Source: Pseudomonas caspiana (GTDB lineage Bacteria; Pseudomonadota; Gammaproteobacteria; Pseudomonadales; Pseudomonadaceae). Taken from it: a DNA stretch of 64,000 nucleotides. Positions 9,417 through 17,617 of this stretch are shown here, piece by piece. The position numbers and the translations under genes were made by a program. The stretch lies in NCBI RefSeq assembly GCF_002158995.1, contig NZ_LOHF01000006.1:1-64000 (forward strand), given 5' to 3'. The notes below the pieces were generated by a model. It had not been told where the DNA came from and did not search any database. It saw only the letters and a program-made list of their open reading frames with translations. Each line of letters starts with the position of its first letter. Position 1 is the first letter of the stretch.

Positions 9417-10177
9417 CCGCTGCTGAAAAAATCGCGATCACTGGCAACGGTCCGGGAGTTGAGTTTGCGGATGTCAGCCTGACCCTCGGCCGTACCGCGA
9501 TCCTTGATCGCGTCACGTTCAAGGTCCGCCCGGGCAGCATCCATGCACTCGTCGGCCCTAACGGCGGTGGCAAAAGCTCGCTGATCAAAACCATGCTCGG
9601 CCAGATGCCCCACCAAGGGCAACTGAGCCTGCAATGGCCGGGATCACCGGGGCTGATCGGCTATGTGCCGCAAGCACTGGAATTCGACCGCGGCCTGCCG
9701 ATTACCGTCGATGACTTCATGGCTGCCATGTGTCAGCGCCGCCCGGCGTTTCTTGGCCTGTCGAAGCATTACGCGGCAGCAATCGGCGAAGCATTGGAGC
9801 GCGTCGGCATGCAGGACAAACGCAAGCGCCGCATGGGCGCGCTGTCCGGTGGCGAACGCCAGCGCGTGCTATTGGCTCAAGGCTTGATCCCGGCCCCGCA
9901 GCTACTGGTGCTGGATGAACCGATGTCGGCGCTGGATGAAGCAGGTATTCAAGTATTCGAACGCCTTCTCGGGGATTGGCGCAAGGCGGGTATCACCGTG
10001 CTTTGGATCGAGCACGATCTGGAGGCCGTGAAACGTCTGGCCGATAATGTCACAGGTTTGAATCGCCGGGTGTTGTTCGATGAGCCGGCAGCCACTGCAC
10101 TGACACCGGATCGTCTGTTGACCTTGTTCTCTGCCCATCCTCGCACCGCTGACACAACCCAAGGGAGCGCTGCCTGA
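9413..10177 (+). CDS. fpvD: metal ABC transporter ATPase, FpvD-like
   Basis: 254-residue ATPase with Walker A (GPNGGGKSS), signature LSGGERQR, Walker B LLVLDEPMSALD and the switch His in WIEHDLE. It energises import of the ion handed over by the substrate-binding protein. The start overlaps the stop of the fpvC-like gene by 4 bases, and its own stop shares one base with the next start (TGATG), so the three transporter genes are coupled. Confidence 0.88.
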   Translation: MTAAEKIAITGNGPGVEFADVSLTLGRTAILDRVTFKVRPGSIHALVGPNGGGKSSLIKTMLGQMPHQGQLSLQWPGSPGLIGYVPQALEFDRGLPITVDDFMAAMCQRRPAFLGLSKHYAAAIGEALERVGMQDKRKRRMGALSGGERQRVLLAQGLIPAPQLLVLDEPMSALDEAGIQVFERLLGDWRKAGITVLWIEHDLEAVKRLADNVTGLNRRVLFDEPAATALTPDRLLTLFSAHPRTADTTQGSAA

Positions 10178-11076
10178 TGGACTACGAGCAGTTTCGTCTT
10201 TTCATTCAAGGCCTAGCGTCGTCCGGCTATTTGCCTGAGGCATTGGCCTACGGTTTCGTGGTCAACGCGTTGCTGGCAGGGTTACTGATCGGTCCGGTTC
10301 TTGGCGGCCTTGGGACGCTGGTGGTGGTCAAACGCTTTGCGTTTTTCTCCGAGGCCGTGGGGCATGCCGCGCTGACCGGGGTTGCCGTCGGTATCCTGCT
10401 CGGCGAACCGTACACCAGCCCCTATGGCGCGCTGTTTGGCTATTGCCTGTTGTTCGGCATTGTCCTCAACTACCTGCGCAATCGCACTGGCCTGGCGCCA
10501 GATACGCTGATCGGTGTATTCCTCTCGGTTTCCCTGGCCTTTGGCGCGAGTCTGCTATTGATTCTGGCGGGCAAGATCAACATCCACATCCTGGAAAACG
10601 TGCTGTTCGGGTCGGTGTTGACCGTCAACGGTGGTGATCTGTTGGTGTTGGCAGTGGTTGGTTCACTGGTCATGGGCCTGAGCTTGCCGCTGTATAACCG
10701 CATCATGCTGGCCAGCTTCAACCCGCAGCTTGCGGCCGTGCGCGGCGTTGCAGTCAAAGCGCTGGATTACCTGTTCGTGATCCTGGTGACGCTGATTACC
10801 GTTGCCGCCGTCAAGGTTATCGGCGCAATTCTGGTCGGTGCACTGTTGGTGATCCCCGCCGCTGCTGCACGGCTGCTCAGCCAGTCACTGAAAGGCTTCT
10901 TCTGGATATCGGTGGCCATCGCCACTGTCAGCACCCTGTGCGGCATTCTGTTACCGATCGTTTTCGACCTGCCCGTACCGTCCGGCGCGGCGATCATTCT
11001 GGTGGCAGGCATTGCTTTCGCCCTCGCAGCCATCGCTCGCGGTACCGTACCGAGCCTCAAAGGGAATATTGGATAA
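10177..11076 (+). CDS. fpvE: metal ABC transporter permease, FpvE-like
   Basis: ABC-3 family inner-membrane permease, 299 residues, strongly hydrophobic with about eight helices and the family features GPVLGGLGTLVVVKRFAFF (N-terminal loop) and the AVRGVAVKALDYL coupling region. It forms the channel with the ATPase encoded just upstream. Family members transport Zn, Mn or Fe(II); iron is favoured here by gene order. Confidence 0.88.
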   Translation: MDYEQFRLFIQGLASSGYLPEALAYGFVVNALLAGLLIGPVLGGLGTLVVVKRFAFFSEAVGHAALTGVAVGILLGEPYTSPYGALFGYCLLFGIVLNYLRNRTGLAPDTLIGVFLSVSLAFGASLLLILAGKINIHILENVLFGSVLTVNGGDLLVLAVVGSLVMGLSLPLYNRIMLASFNPQLAAVRGVAVKALDYLFVILVTLITVAAVKVIGAILVGALLVIPAAAARLLSQSLKGFFWISVAIATVSTLCGILLPIVFDLPVPSGAAIILVAGIAFALAAIARGTVPSLKGNIG

Positions 11077-11988
11077 ATGTTGCGTAAATTGACCCTGGCA
11101 CTGGCCCTATCCGGCCTGTTCATCGCCACCTCCCACGCCTCAGCCACTGCGACTGAGAATCAAAAACCGGTACGGGTGCTGGCCAGCCTGCCGATCACGT
11201 TTGGCCTCGGGCAGATCCTGCTCAAAGACAGCGGCGTGGTGCTGGAGCGCGCTGCCGCAGCCAACCTGCCTGGCTCTCGCCAGACGGCTTACTTCACCGG
11301 TCGCGGTGTCGAAGCGCTACGCAAATTGTCGGTGGACGCTGACGCGGTGATCGGCCTGCGTTCAATCTGGGCCGATGACACGCTGTATCCCAATGCGCGC
11401 CGCAGCAACATTCGTATCGTCGAAATCGACGCAGCACGACCAGTGGATGGCAGCTTGCCCGGCATTGCCGTGCAGCCGGGCCAGGGCGTGGATGGCTTGA
11501 ACAGCCAACCGTGGCTGTCCAGCAACAACATGGGCCGAATGGCGGATGTCATGGCTGCCGATCTGGTGCGCCTTGCCCCTGCCGCCAAACCGCGTATCGA
11601 AACCAACCTGTCGGCGCTCAAGCAGCAACTCCTGAAACTGACTGCCGACAGCGAAGCGAGCCTGGCCAGCGCTGACAACCTCACCGTGGTCAGTCTGTCC
11701 GATCATCTGAGCTATCTGATCAGCGGGCTGAATCTGGAACTGGCGGGTACGCAAGTACTGCCCGACGATCAATGGACGCCCGAGGCTCTGAAGAAGCTGA
11801 CCGACACCCTCAAGGACAATGACGTTGCTCTGGTCCTGGATCATCGCCAGCCACCAGAGCCGGTAAAGGCTGCAATCACGGCCGCTGGCAGCAAGTTATT
11901 GGTGTTGGCTGTAGATGGTGAAGATCCGCTGGCTGAATTGCAGGGCAACATCGGGCAAGTGACGCAGGCACTGGCCGGGAAAAAATAG
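11077..11988 (+). CDS. fpvF: second TroA-fold binding protein, FpvF-like
   Basis: 303 residues with a signal peptide (ATSHASA region) and the overall cluster A-I pattern, but the metal-ligand positions are not kept: the first His site reads ASLPITFG, the second NLPGSRQTAYF and the third SQPWLSSNN. It begins directly after the permease stop. This is consistent with FpvF of P. aeruginosa, which binds the siderophore rather than the free metal and interacts with FpvC. It is the last gene of the operon; no clear terminator follows before the REP at 12020. Confidence 0.8.
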   Translation: MLRKLTLALALSGLFIATSHASATATENQKPVRVLASLPITFGLGQILLKDSGVVLERAAAANLPGSRQTAYFTGRGVEALRKLSVDADAVIGLRSIWADDTLYPNARRSNIRIVEIDAARPVDGSLPGIAVQPGQGVDGLNSQPWLSSNNMGRMADVMAADLVRLAPAAKPRIETNLSALKQQLLKLTADSEASLASADNLTVVSLSDHLSYLISGLNLELAGTQVLPDDQWTPEALKKLTDTLKDNDVALVLDHRQPPEPVKAAITAAGSKLLVLAVDGEDPLAELQGNIGQVTQALAGKK

Positions 11989-12019
11989 CTGTTCGACAGG
12001 AGGCGCACTTAAAGCCTTC

Positions 12020-12042
12020 GTGGGAGCAGAGCTTGCTCCCAC
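12020..12042. repeat. REP palindrome, GTGGGAGC type
   Basis: GTGGGAGC / GCTCCCAC arms with a 7-base loop (AGAGCTT), 31 bases after the fpvF-like gene. Same core as the element at 1681. The rest of the 344-bp gap up to 12332 carries the hutH promoter and operator. Confidence 0.75.
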
Positions 12043-12217
12043 AGAAATACCCTGGCCTCACCTACACCTGCAGAACTCGATCAAGCCACCTCAAACGTTT
12101 CCAGCCGCCTCAAAGCCGGGCGTTGCGCACCGGACGATGCCACCTTCGGTGACAGACACCCCACCGCCCACGATCACACATCATCTTCAACCCAACAAAA
12201 TCGGGGCTGTGTTTGCT

Positions 12218-12234
12218 TGGCCCGGCTTTTGCCT
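12218..12234 (+). promoter_or_regulatory. sigma-54 promoter of hutH
   Basis: TTGGCCCGGCTTTTGCC matches the -24/-12 consensus TGGCACG-N4-TTGC: the GG (12219-12220) and GC (12231-12232) pairs are 10 bases apart, as RpoN promoters need. Transcription would start near 12243, about 90 bases before the hutH start. Sigma-54 control by CbrB or NtrC is established for Pseudomonas hut genes; the activator site was not located. Confidence 0.72.
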
Positions 12235-12238
12235 TATG

Positions 12239-12250
12239 TTGTATATACAG
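12239..12250 (+). promoter_or_regulatory. HutC-type operator
   Basis: TTGTATATACAG contains the perfect palindrome TGTATATACA (12240-12249), matching the HutC (GntR family) operator as I recall it. It covers the expected transcription start of the sigma-54 promoter, a position suited to repression that urocanate would relieve. HutC itself is not encoded in this window. Confidence 0.65.
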
Positions 12251-12332
12251 GATGATATAACCCACTTCAGCGACAACCCGGATAATCTCCGAGCCGGTCG
12301 GCAAAACTACAACCCAAGCAGGAAAGCGCACT

Positions 12333-13862
12333 ATGCCAGCAGCACTTCTACTCAAGCCAGGCCAATTCAACCTCGATCAATTGCGCGCTATTTATCAGCA
12401 GCAGAGCCCTTTCGAGCTTGATCCCGCAGCCCGTGAAGTGGTCGACGCCAGCACCCGCACAGTGAATGAAATCATCGCCAACCAACGTACTGTGTACGGC
12501 ATCAACACGGGTTTCGGTTTGCTGGCGCGCACCTCCATCCCCACCGAGTCGTTGGCCAAACTGCAACGTAACCTGCTGCTTTCACACTGTACTGGCACTG
12601 GCCCCTTATTGGACGATGCAAGCGTGGCGCTGATCATGGCGTTGAAAGTAGGCTCGCTCGCGCGAGGTTTTTCCGGGATCCGTTGGGAAGTCATCCAGGC
12701 ATTAAGCGCGCTGTACACGGCCGGGGTTTATCCGTGCATCCCCTCGCAAGGTTCGGTGGGTGCTTCAGGGGACCTGGCACCGCTGGCGCACATGTCGGCG
12801 GTACTGATCGGCGTTGGTCGGGTGCGTCATCAGGGCCGCGAAATGGACGCGGTTGAAGGTCTCGCGCTGGCAGGGCTCGAGCCCATGGTGCTGGGGCCAA
12901 AAGAAGGTCTGGCGCTGATCAATGGCACTCAGGTGTCCACCGCTCTGGCCTTGCGCGGTCTGTTTGCCGCCGAGAAGCTGTTCACCGCAGCGGTTGTCGC
13001 AGGCAGCCTGAGCGTGGAAGCCTTGAAAGGCTCTGACGTGCCGTTTGACCCACGTATTCAAGCGGTACGCGGTCAACCGGGGCAAATTGATGTGGCGGTG
13101 TTGTACCGCGAGCTGTTGGACACCAGCGAGATACGCAAGTCGCACGTCGATTGCGGTCGCGTACAAGACCCGTACTCCTTGCGCTGCCAGCCACAAGTCA
13201 TGGGCGCATGCCTGGATCACATGCGTTTCGCCGCTGGCGTTTTCCTGCGCGAAGCCAACGCGGTATCAGATAACCCACTGGTATTCAGCGCGGATGGCGA
13301 CGTATTGTCGGGCGGTAATTTCCATGCCGAGCCGGTCGCCATGGCATCCGATGTATTGGCGCTGGCGATTTCTGAAATCGGCGCACTCTCGGAGCGCCGT
13401 ATCGCCCAACTGGTAGACCCGGCGTTGTCCGGCCTGCCAGCGTTTCTGGTCAAGGAAGGCGGTCTGAACTCGGGTTTCATGATTGCTCAGGTCACCGCCG
13501 CAGCATTGGCTTCGGAGAACAAGACGCTCGCCCACCCCGCCTCAGTCGACAGTTTGCCAACCTCTGCCAATCAGGAGGACCACGTGTCCATGGCAACGTT
13601 TGCCGCACGCCGTCTGCTGGACATGGCAGGTAACAGCAGCGCCGTCGTAGCCATCGAACTGCTCGGTGCTGCGCAAGGCGTAGACCTCCACGCTCCGCTG
13701 CAAACGTCGGAAAAGCTCAGTGAAGTACTGGCCATGATCCGTAGTGAAGTCCCTCACTACGACGAAGACCGCTATTTCGCCCCGGATATCGCAGTTGCGC
13801 GGGCTTGGGTAGAAGGTGGAGCATTCGCTCGCTGGCTACCGTTCGAACGTCTTTACGGCTGA
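12333..13862 (+). CDS. hutH: histidine ammonia-lyase
   Basis: Deaminates L-histidine to urocanate, the first step of histidine use. The 509-residue protein has the [14 protein letters not shown] segment whose Ala144-Ser145-Gly146 form the MIO electrophile, and the [28 protein letters not shown] and [12 protein letters not shown] motifs of the family. No hutU, hutI or hutG lies beside it, so it is a detached copy relying on urocanase from elsewhere; the sigma-54 and HutC sites upstream nevertheless tie it to hut control. AGGAA precedes ATG 12333 at good spacing. Confidence 0.95.
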   Translation: MPAALLLKPGQFNLDQLRAIYQQQSPFELDPAAREVVDASTRTVNEIIANQRTVYGINTGFGLLARTSIPTESLAKLQRNLLLSHCTGTGPLLDDASVALIMALKVGSLARGFSGIRWEVIQALSALYTAGVYPCIPSQGSVGASGDLAPLAHMSAVLIGVGRVRHQGREMDAVEGLALAGLEPMVLGPKEGLALINGTQVSTALALRGLFAAEKLFTAAVVAGSLSVEALKGSDVPFDPRIQAVRGQPGQIDVAVLYRELLDTSEIRKSHVDCGRVQDPYSLRCQPQVMGACLDHMRFAAGVFLREANAVSDNPLVFSADGDVLSGGNFHAEPVAMASDVLALAISEIGALSERRIAQLVDPALSGLPAFLVKEGGLNSGFMIAQVTAAALASENKTLAHPASVDSLPTSANQEDHVSMATFAARRLLDMAGNSSAVVAIELLGAAQGVDLHAPLQTSEKLSEVLAMIRSEVPHYDEDRYFAPDIAVARAWVEGGAFARWLPFERLYG

Positions 13863-13926
13863 TCCCTGACCGCTGGCGACCGGGCAGCCGTTTAGCACGG
13901 CGCTCCGGCGCAACGGCGGATAGGAT

Positions 13927-13956
13927 GCCGGTCGTCACATGGATCGAACGACCGGC
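13927..13956. other. inverted repeat after hutH
   Basis: A perfect 9-bp stem (GCCGGTCGT / ACGACCGGC) with a 12-base loop, 64 bases past the hutH stop. No T-run follows at once, so it may stabilise the 3' end or act as a weak terminator. Confidence 0.4.
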
Positions 13957-14015
13957 AAGCACCGTCCTCAGATTTTTGTAAGCCATCGCAGCTGAACAAT
14001 AATCAGAGGTGAACA

Positions 14016-14297
14016 ATGAGCGATCAAACACAAAATCCAATCGACCGTAACGACCCGGCGATCGAACCCGACACTGCCCCCGACGCGCCAGCCCAGAAGC
14101 AACAAACTCAAGAAAGCGGCGCTCAATCCCAAGGTAAGCCACAGGGTCAGCCTGATACCCAGCTCGAGCAGAATCAGGATTCGGGCGGCAACACCTTTAC
14201 ACCTGATTACGAGCCTGAAGAAAAACCCGAGAAAGTGCCCAACAATCTGCATCCAACGCAAGGTCGGGATGCAGATATTGATACCGACGGGGGCTAG
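14016..14297 (+). CDS. small acidic disordered protein
   Basis: 93 residues, no signal peptide or membrane segment, rich in Gln, Pro, Asp and Glu and almost without bulky hydrophobics, so it should be intrinsically disordered. I recognise no family. A good ribosome site (AGAGGTG, 6 bases before ATG) supports it as a real gene. Its closing segment (HPTQGRDADIDTDGG) recalls the acidic tail of the small protein encoded at 19415, but they are not clear homologues. Confidence 0.65.
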   Translation: MSDQTQNPIDRNDPAIEPDTAPDAPAQKQQTQESGAQSQGKPQGQPDTQLEQNQDSGGNTFTPDYEPEEKPEKVPNNLHPTQGRDADIDTDGG

Positions 14298-14340
14298 TCG
14301 CTCCAATCAACTTTCATTAGTTTTTTTTGCTATTTGTGCT

Positions 14341-14360
14341 CTCGCGGCTTTAGCCGCGAG
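14341..14360. terminator. hairpin after the small acidic gene
   Basis: Perfect 8-bp stem CTCGCGGC / GCCGCGAG with a TTTA loop, 44 bases past the stop and preceded by an 8-T run at 14321-14328. The downstream side is only moderately T-rich (GGCATTATTT), so termination is likely on the minus reading and possible on the plus. I see nothing else in 14361-14548. Confidence 0.5.
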
Positions 14361-14549
14361 GGCATTATTTCTGGCAAGAGACATCTGGACGAATCTGCCG
14401 CTCGCCCGCCGGTGAAAGCTGGTTCCACCAGAATCCCGCATACGCCCGCCCACAACGCCTCTCCCGCCGAAACATCCGCACACACTCGGTAAAACTTCTC
14501 ACGTTGTACGACGTCTGACGTTGTGTTCGACTTGCACCGTCTCACTAAA

Positions 14550-14557
14550 AATAACAA
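14550..14557 (+). promoter_or_regulatory. candidate Crc/Hfq CA motif in the Nramp-like leader
   Basis: AATAACAA fits the AAYAAYAA (CA) motif bound by Hfq with Crc in Pseudomonas and touches the Shine-Dalgarno (GGAG, 14559-14562) of the transporter gene. That is where the motif blocks translation in known targets. Only one copy is seen, so this is a candidate. Confidence 0.35.
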
Positions 14558-14571
14558 TGGAGATCCTCCTT

Positions 14572-15873
14572 ATGGCGAGCACCAGCTCCGTCGATAAAAA
14601 AGCTACTGCTGCGCGTGAATCGGTCTTTGCCAAAGTCACCAAGCTCCTTGGCCCTGGCATCATCGCGGTTCTGTCATGGCTGGGTGCCGGTGACCTGATT
14701 ACTTCTTCAGTGGCAGGTGCCAACTACGGCTACGCCATGATGTGGGTACTGGCAGTCTCGCTGTTGCTCAGATTCCTCATCGTTAACATCATTGCCCGCT
14801 TCCAGCTCTGCAATAACAAGGGCATGAGCATTCTCGAAGGCTACGCCCAGCTCCATCCAATCTTTGCCTGGTTCATGCTCGGCTACGCCTTGCTCATGGG
14901 CCATTTGATCAACGCCTATATGATCAAAGGCGCAGGTGAAGCACTCGCTATGCTGCTGCATATCAATCAGCCGCTGCTGTGCTCGTTCGCGGTAGTGATC
15001 GCGGTCTGGTTGCTGGTGGGACGCAACATCTACACCATGATCGAAGGTGTGATGAAGGGCCTGCTGGCGCTTATGACGCTGGCATTTCTGGCTCTGGCAG
15101 TCATGTCCAAACCGGATATGGTGGGCATCCTCAAAGGCACCATCGGCTTCAGCATTCCACCCGATGAAGGTGTACATGGCGCGCTGCTGGTGGCGGTTTC
15201 GGTGATCGGCGCGGTGGCAGGCTCCATTGCCAACTTCGTACACCCGTATGTGATGCGTGAAAAAGGCTGGATCGGTCCTCAGCACAAGCGCATGCAGCGT
15301 AACGACCTGCTGTTCGCAGTATTCGTCGGCATCATCATCAATCTTGCGATCTGGGTAGTGGGTGCGGAAATTCTGCGTCCTAACGGCATCCAGGTGACCA
15401 ACTTGCAGGACTTGGGCAAAGCCCTTGAAATGTTCTTCGGCTCGGCAGGCTGGTACATCTTCTTCGTGGGTGTGTTCGCAACGCTGTTCGCCAGTATTGC
15501 GGGTAAAACCACTGCCTTCCCGATGCTGATCACTGATGCCTTGCAGCACATCCTCCCGAAACGTCGCGAGAAATACGGGAAGGAGTTCCACAAGGACCCA
15601 ATGCACAAGTGGTTCATGTTGTTCATTCTGGTCACTCCACTGGTGTGGTCGCTGCCTGGCATGCCGGACTTCGTGACCCTGACCATTGGCGTGAACGCAC
15701 TGAACATCATCGGTCTGCCGATTATCTCGCTGGGCCTGCTGATCATGTCCAACCAGAAAAAGCTGCTCGACAAGGAATACCGCAACAATCTGTTCGAGAA
15801 CATTGCTCTGGTATTCGCGACAGGTCTGGCCTTGTGGGTGGCGTTCCAGCTGGGTGCTGATTTGCTGAGCTAA
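14572..15873 (+). CDS. divergent Nramp-fold transporter
   Basis: 433-residue, 11-12 helix inner-membrane protein of the Nramp superfamily. The first helix begins GPGIIAVLSWLGAGDL, aligning with the MntH helix that carries DPGN, but has GAGD instead. In helix 6 the MPHN metal-binding motif is replaced by ANFVHP. Substrate is therefore uncertain: it need not be Mn or Fe, and Mg or another ion is possible. ATG 14572 is chosen because GGAG lies 9 bases upstream; an in-frame ATG at 14557 would place that Shine-Dalgarno inside the gene. It appears monocistronic. Confidence 0.8.
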   Translation: MASTSSVDKKATAARESVFAKVTKLLGPGIIAVLSWLGAGDLITSSVAGANYGYAMMWVLAVSLLLRFLIVNIIARFQLCNNKGMSILEGYAQLHPIFAWFMLGYALLMGHLINAYMIKGAGEALAMLLHINQPLLCSFAVVIAVWLLVGRNIYTMIEGVMKGLLALMTLAFLALAVMSKPDMVGILKGTIGFSIPPDEGVHGALLVAVSVIGAVAGSIANFVHPYVMREKGWIGPQHKRMQRNDLLFAVFVGIIINLAIWVVGAEILRPNGIQVTNLQDLGKALEMFFGSAGWYIFFVGVFATLFASIAGKTTAFPMLITDALQHILPKRREKYGKEFHKDPMHKWFMLFILVTPLVWSLPGMPDFVTLTIGVNALNIIGLPIISLGLLIMSNQKKLLDKEYRNNLFENIALVFATGLALWVAFQLGADLLS

Positions 15874-15907
15874 TGCACGAACTTGCTCTTTTAAACTGAC
15901 GCCATTT

Positions 15908-15981
15908 CTGTAGCAACTACCGAAGGCTGCGATTGCATCAAGCCAGACACATCGCAATCGCAGCCTTGGCGGCTCCTACAG
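15908..15981. repeat. REPIN-like inverted repeat
   Basis: Arms CCGAAGGCTGCGATTGC and GCAATCGCAGCCTTGGCGG around a 13-15 base centre, bounded by CTGTAG and CTACAG ends. Another member of the GTAGGAGC repeat class, 35 bases after the Nramp-like gene. Confidence 0.7.
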
Positions 15982-16111
15982 TTAATGCACCTGCAGCCTT
16001 GAAAACATTTGCAACAAACCATTGCACAGCAGCCGCATAAAACAGCAGGATCGTTCCAGCGCCTGCTTCGAGCAGGCATTCCCTGCTCGAATATGCGGAG
16101 CCTCGCAGGTA

Positions 16112-17494
16112 ATGGATCAAACAACTTCCCCCACCTCTACCCGGCTCACCTCCCGCGAATTTCGCGGGATGGTCGCCATCCTGTTGTCTATCGCCCTCGC
16201 CACACTTGATACCGCCATTGCCAATACGGCATTGCCCAGTATTGCGGCCGATTTGAATGCGTCGCCTGCGGCTTCGGTGTGGGTCATCAACGCTTATCAA
16301 CTCGCAGCAGTCGCAACCTTGCTGCCCTTCGCAGCCCTGGGCGGCGTCATCGGGCATCGCAAGGTCTATCTGGGTGGGCTTATTTTGTTCGTGCTGTCTT
16401 CGGCCTTATGCACGTTTGCCTGGTCGTTGCCATCGCTGACCATCGCACGGGTTATCCAGGGCCTTGGGGCCAGCGCGATCATGGCTGTCAACGCTGCACT
16501 GATCAGCTCGATTTTTTCTCACGAGCGTCTGGGCCGCGGGCTTGGTATGAACGCGCTGGTGGTGGGCACTTCGTTTGCAGCCGGCCCTACCATCGCCTCG
16601 CTGGTGCTGTCCGTAGCCAGCTGGCCCTGGCTATTCGCGATCAATCTGCCTCTTGGCCTATTCGCGCTGGTCTTTGCCTGGAACTCGTTGCCCACTAGTA
16701 AGCCCGGCACCCTGACGTTTGATCGACTCACCGCAGTGCTCAGCGTGATCACCTTCGGTGCGCTGATTTATGCCCTCAGTGAAGCGGCGCAGCTGGGCTC
16801 CAGCACTGGCGTACTTATCGCGCTCGTAGCGTTTCTGATTGCCGGTGCCGCGATGCTTCGTCGCGAAGCCGGACACCCTGCGCCCATGTTTCCGCTGGAT
16901 CTGCTCAAGCGACCAATGTTCGCCCTCTCCGCCCTTACCGCATTCTGTTCATTTGCCACCCAGGGCCTGGCGTTTGTCTCGTTACCGTTTTTCTTCGAAA
17001 CGGTGCTGGGCCGCGATCCAATTCAGACCGGTTTCCTCATGACCCCCTGGTCAGTGGTTGTAGCCATGATTGCGCCCATTGCCGGGCGTTTGTCTGACCG
17101 CTATGCGCCAGGAATGCTGGGCGGTATCGGATTGGCGATACTGTGCGCAGGCATGATTTCTCTGACCATGATCCCTGCCGACGCCAGCGCGTGGGAAATC
17201 GGCATCCGGATGATCATCTGCGGATTAGGCTTCGGTTTCTTCCAGGCCCCCAACCAGAAAGCGCTGATGACCAGCGCGCCCAAAGCACGGGCCAGTGGCG
17301 CCAGCGGCACTATCGCTACTGCGCGCTTGATTGGTCAGGCTACGGGGGCAGCATTGGTGGCGTTGAGCTTTGGCATCAGCGGCGAGCATGGCCCGGTTCT
17401 GGCCTTGTCCATTGGTGCCGGATTTGCTGCGGTGGGCAGTATTTCCAGCGCCTTACGGCTGGTGTCCTCCAGCTCGACGGCAAGCAAAAACTGA
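16112..17494 (+). CDS. MFS drug exporter, DHA2/EmrB-like
   Basis: 460-residue major facilitator protein with about 14 helices. The first helix holds LDTAIANTALPSIAADL, the DHA2-type motif for multidrug exporters, and motif A appears as GGVIGHRKVYLGG. It probably exports hydrophobic drugs by proton antiport; substrate unknown. ATG 16112 is chosen over upstream in-frame starts from 16022 because CAGG precedes it and the longer N-terminus runs through the REP-derived spacer without homology. No regulator gene lies next to it. Confidence 0.85.
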   Translation: MDQTTSPTSTRLTSREFRGMVAILLSIALATLDTAIANTALPSIAADLNASPAASVWVINAYQLAAVATLLPFAALGGVIGHRKVYLGGLILFVLSSALCTFAWSLPSLTIARVIQGLGASAIMAVNAALISSIFSHERLGRGLGMNALVVGTSFAAGPTIASLVLSVASWPWLFAINLPLGLFALVFAWNSLPTSKPGTLTFDRLTAVLSVITFGALIYALSEAAQLGSSTGVLIALVAFLIAGAAMLRREAGHPAPMFPLDLLKRPMFALSALTAFCSFATQGLAFVSLPFFFETVLGRDPIQTGFLMTPWSVVVAMIAPIAGRLSDRYAPGMLGGIGLAILCAGMISLTMIPADASAWEIGIRMIICGLGFGFFQAPNQKALMTSAPKARASGASGTIATARLIGQATGAALVALSFGISGEHGPVLALSIGAGFAAVGSISSALRLVSSSSTASKN

Positions 17495-17617
17495 ACGGAC
17501 GTCACAGTAACTGAAAAAAGTGCCGTTCGTAGGAAACCTTCTTCAACACTAACCATCCCAGCTATGATGGCACAAGGCCTCATTACCACTACTACTCTGC
17601 GGCTGTACGGAACGTTC

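Noticed and set aside
8490..11988. Zinc uptake system ZnuABC
   Set aside because: The binding protein lacks the His-rich loop, no Zur gene is present, and the four preceding genes match fpvGHJK, so the ferripyoverdine system explains the cluster better.
14361..14548. Metal riboswitch in the Nramp-like leader
   Set aside because: No yybP-ykoY or M-box core sequence can be recognised; only the simple hairpin at 14341-14360 is seen.
14707..15957. 416-residue open frame on the minus strand
   Set aside because: Antisense to the Nramp-like gene, extremely rich in His, Gln and Arg and without any domain; a shadow of the coding frame.
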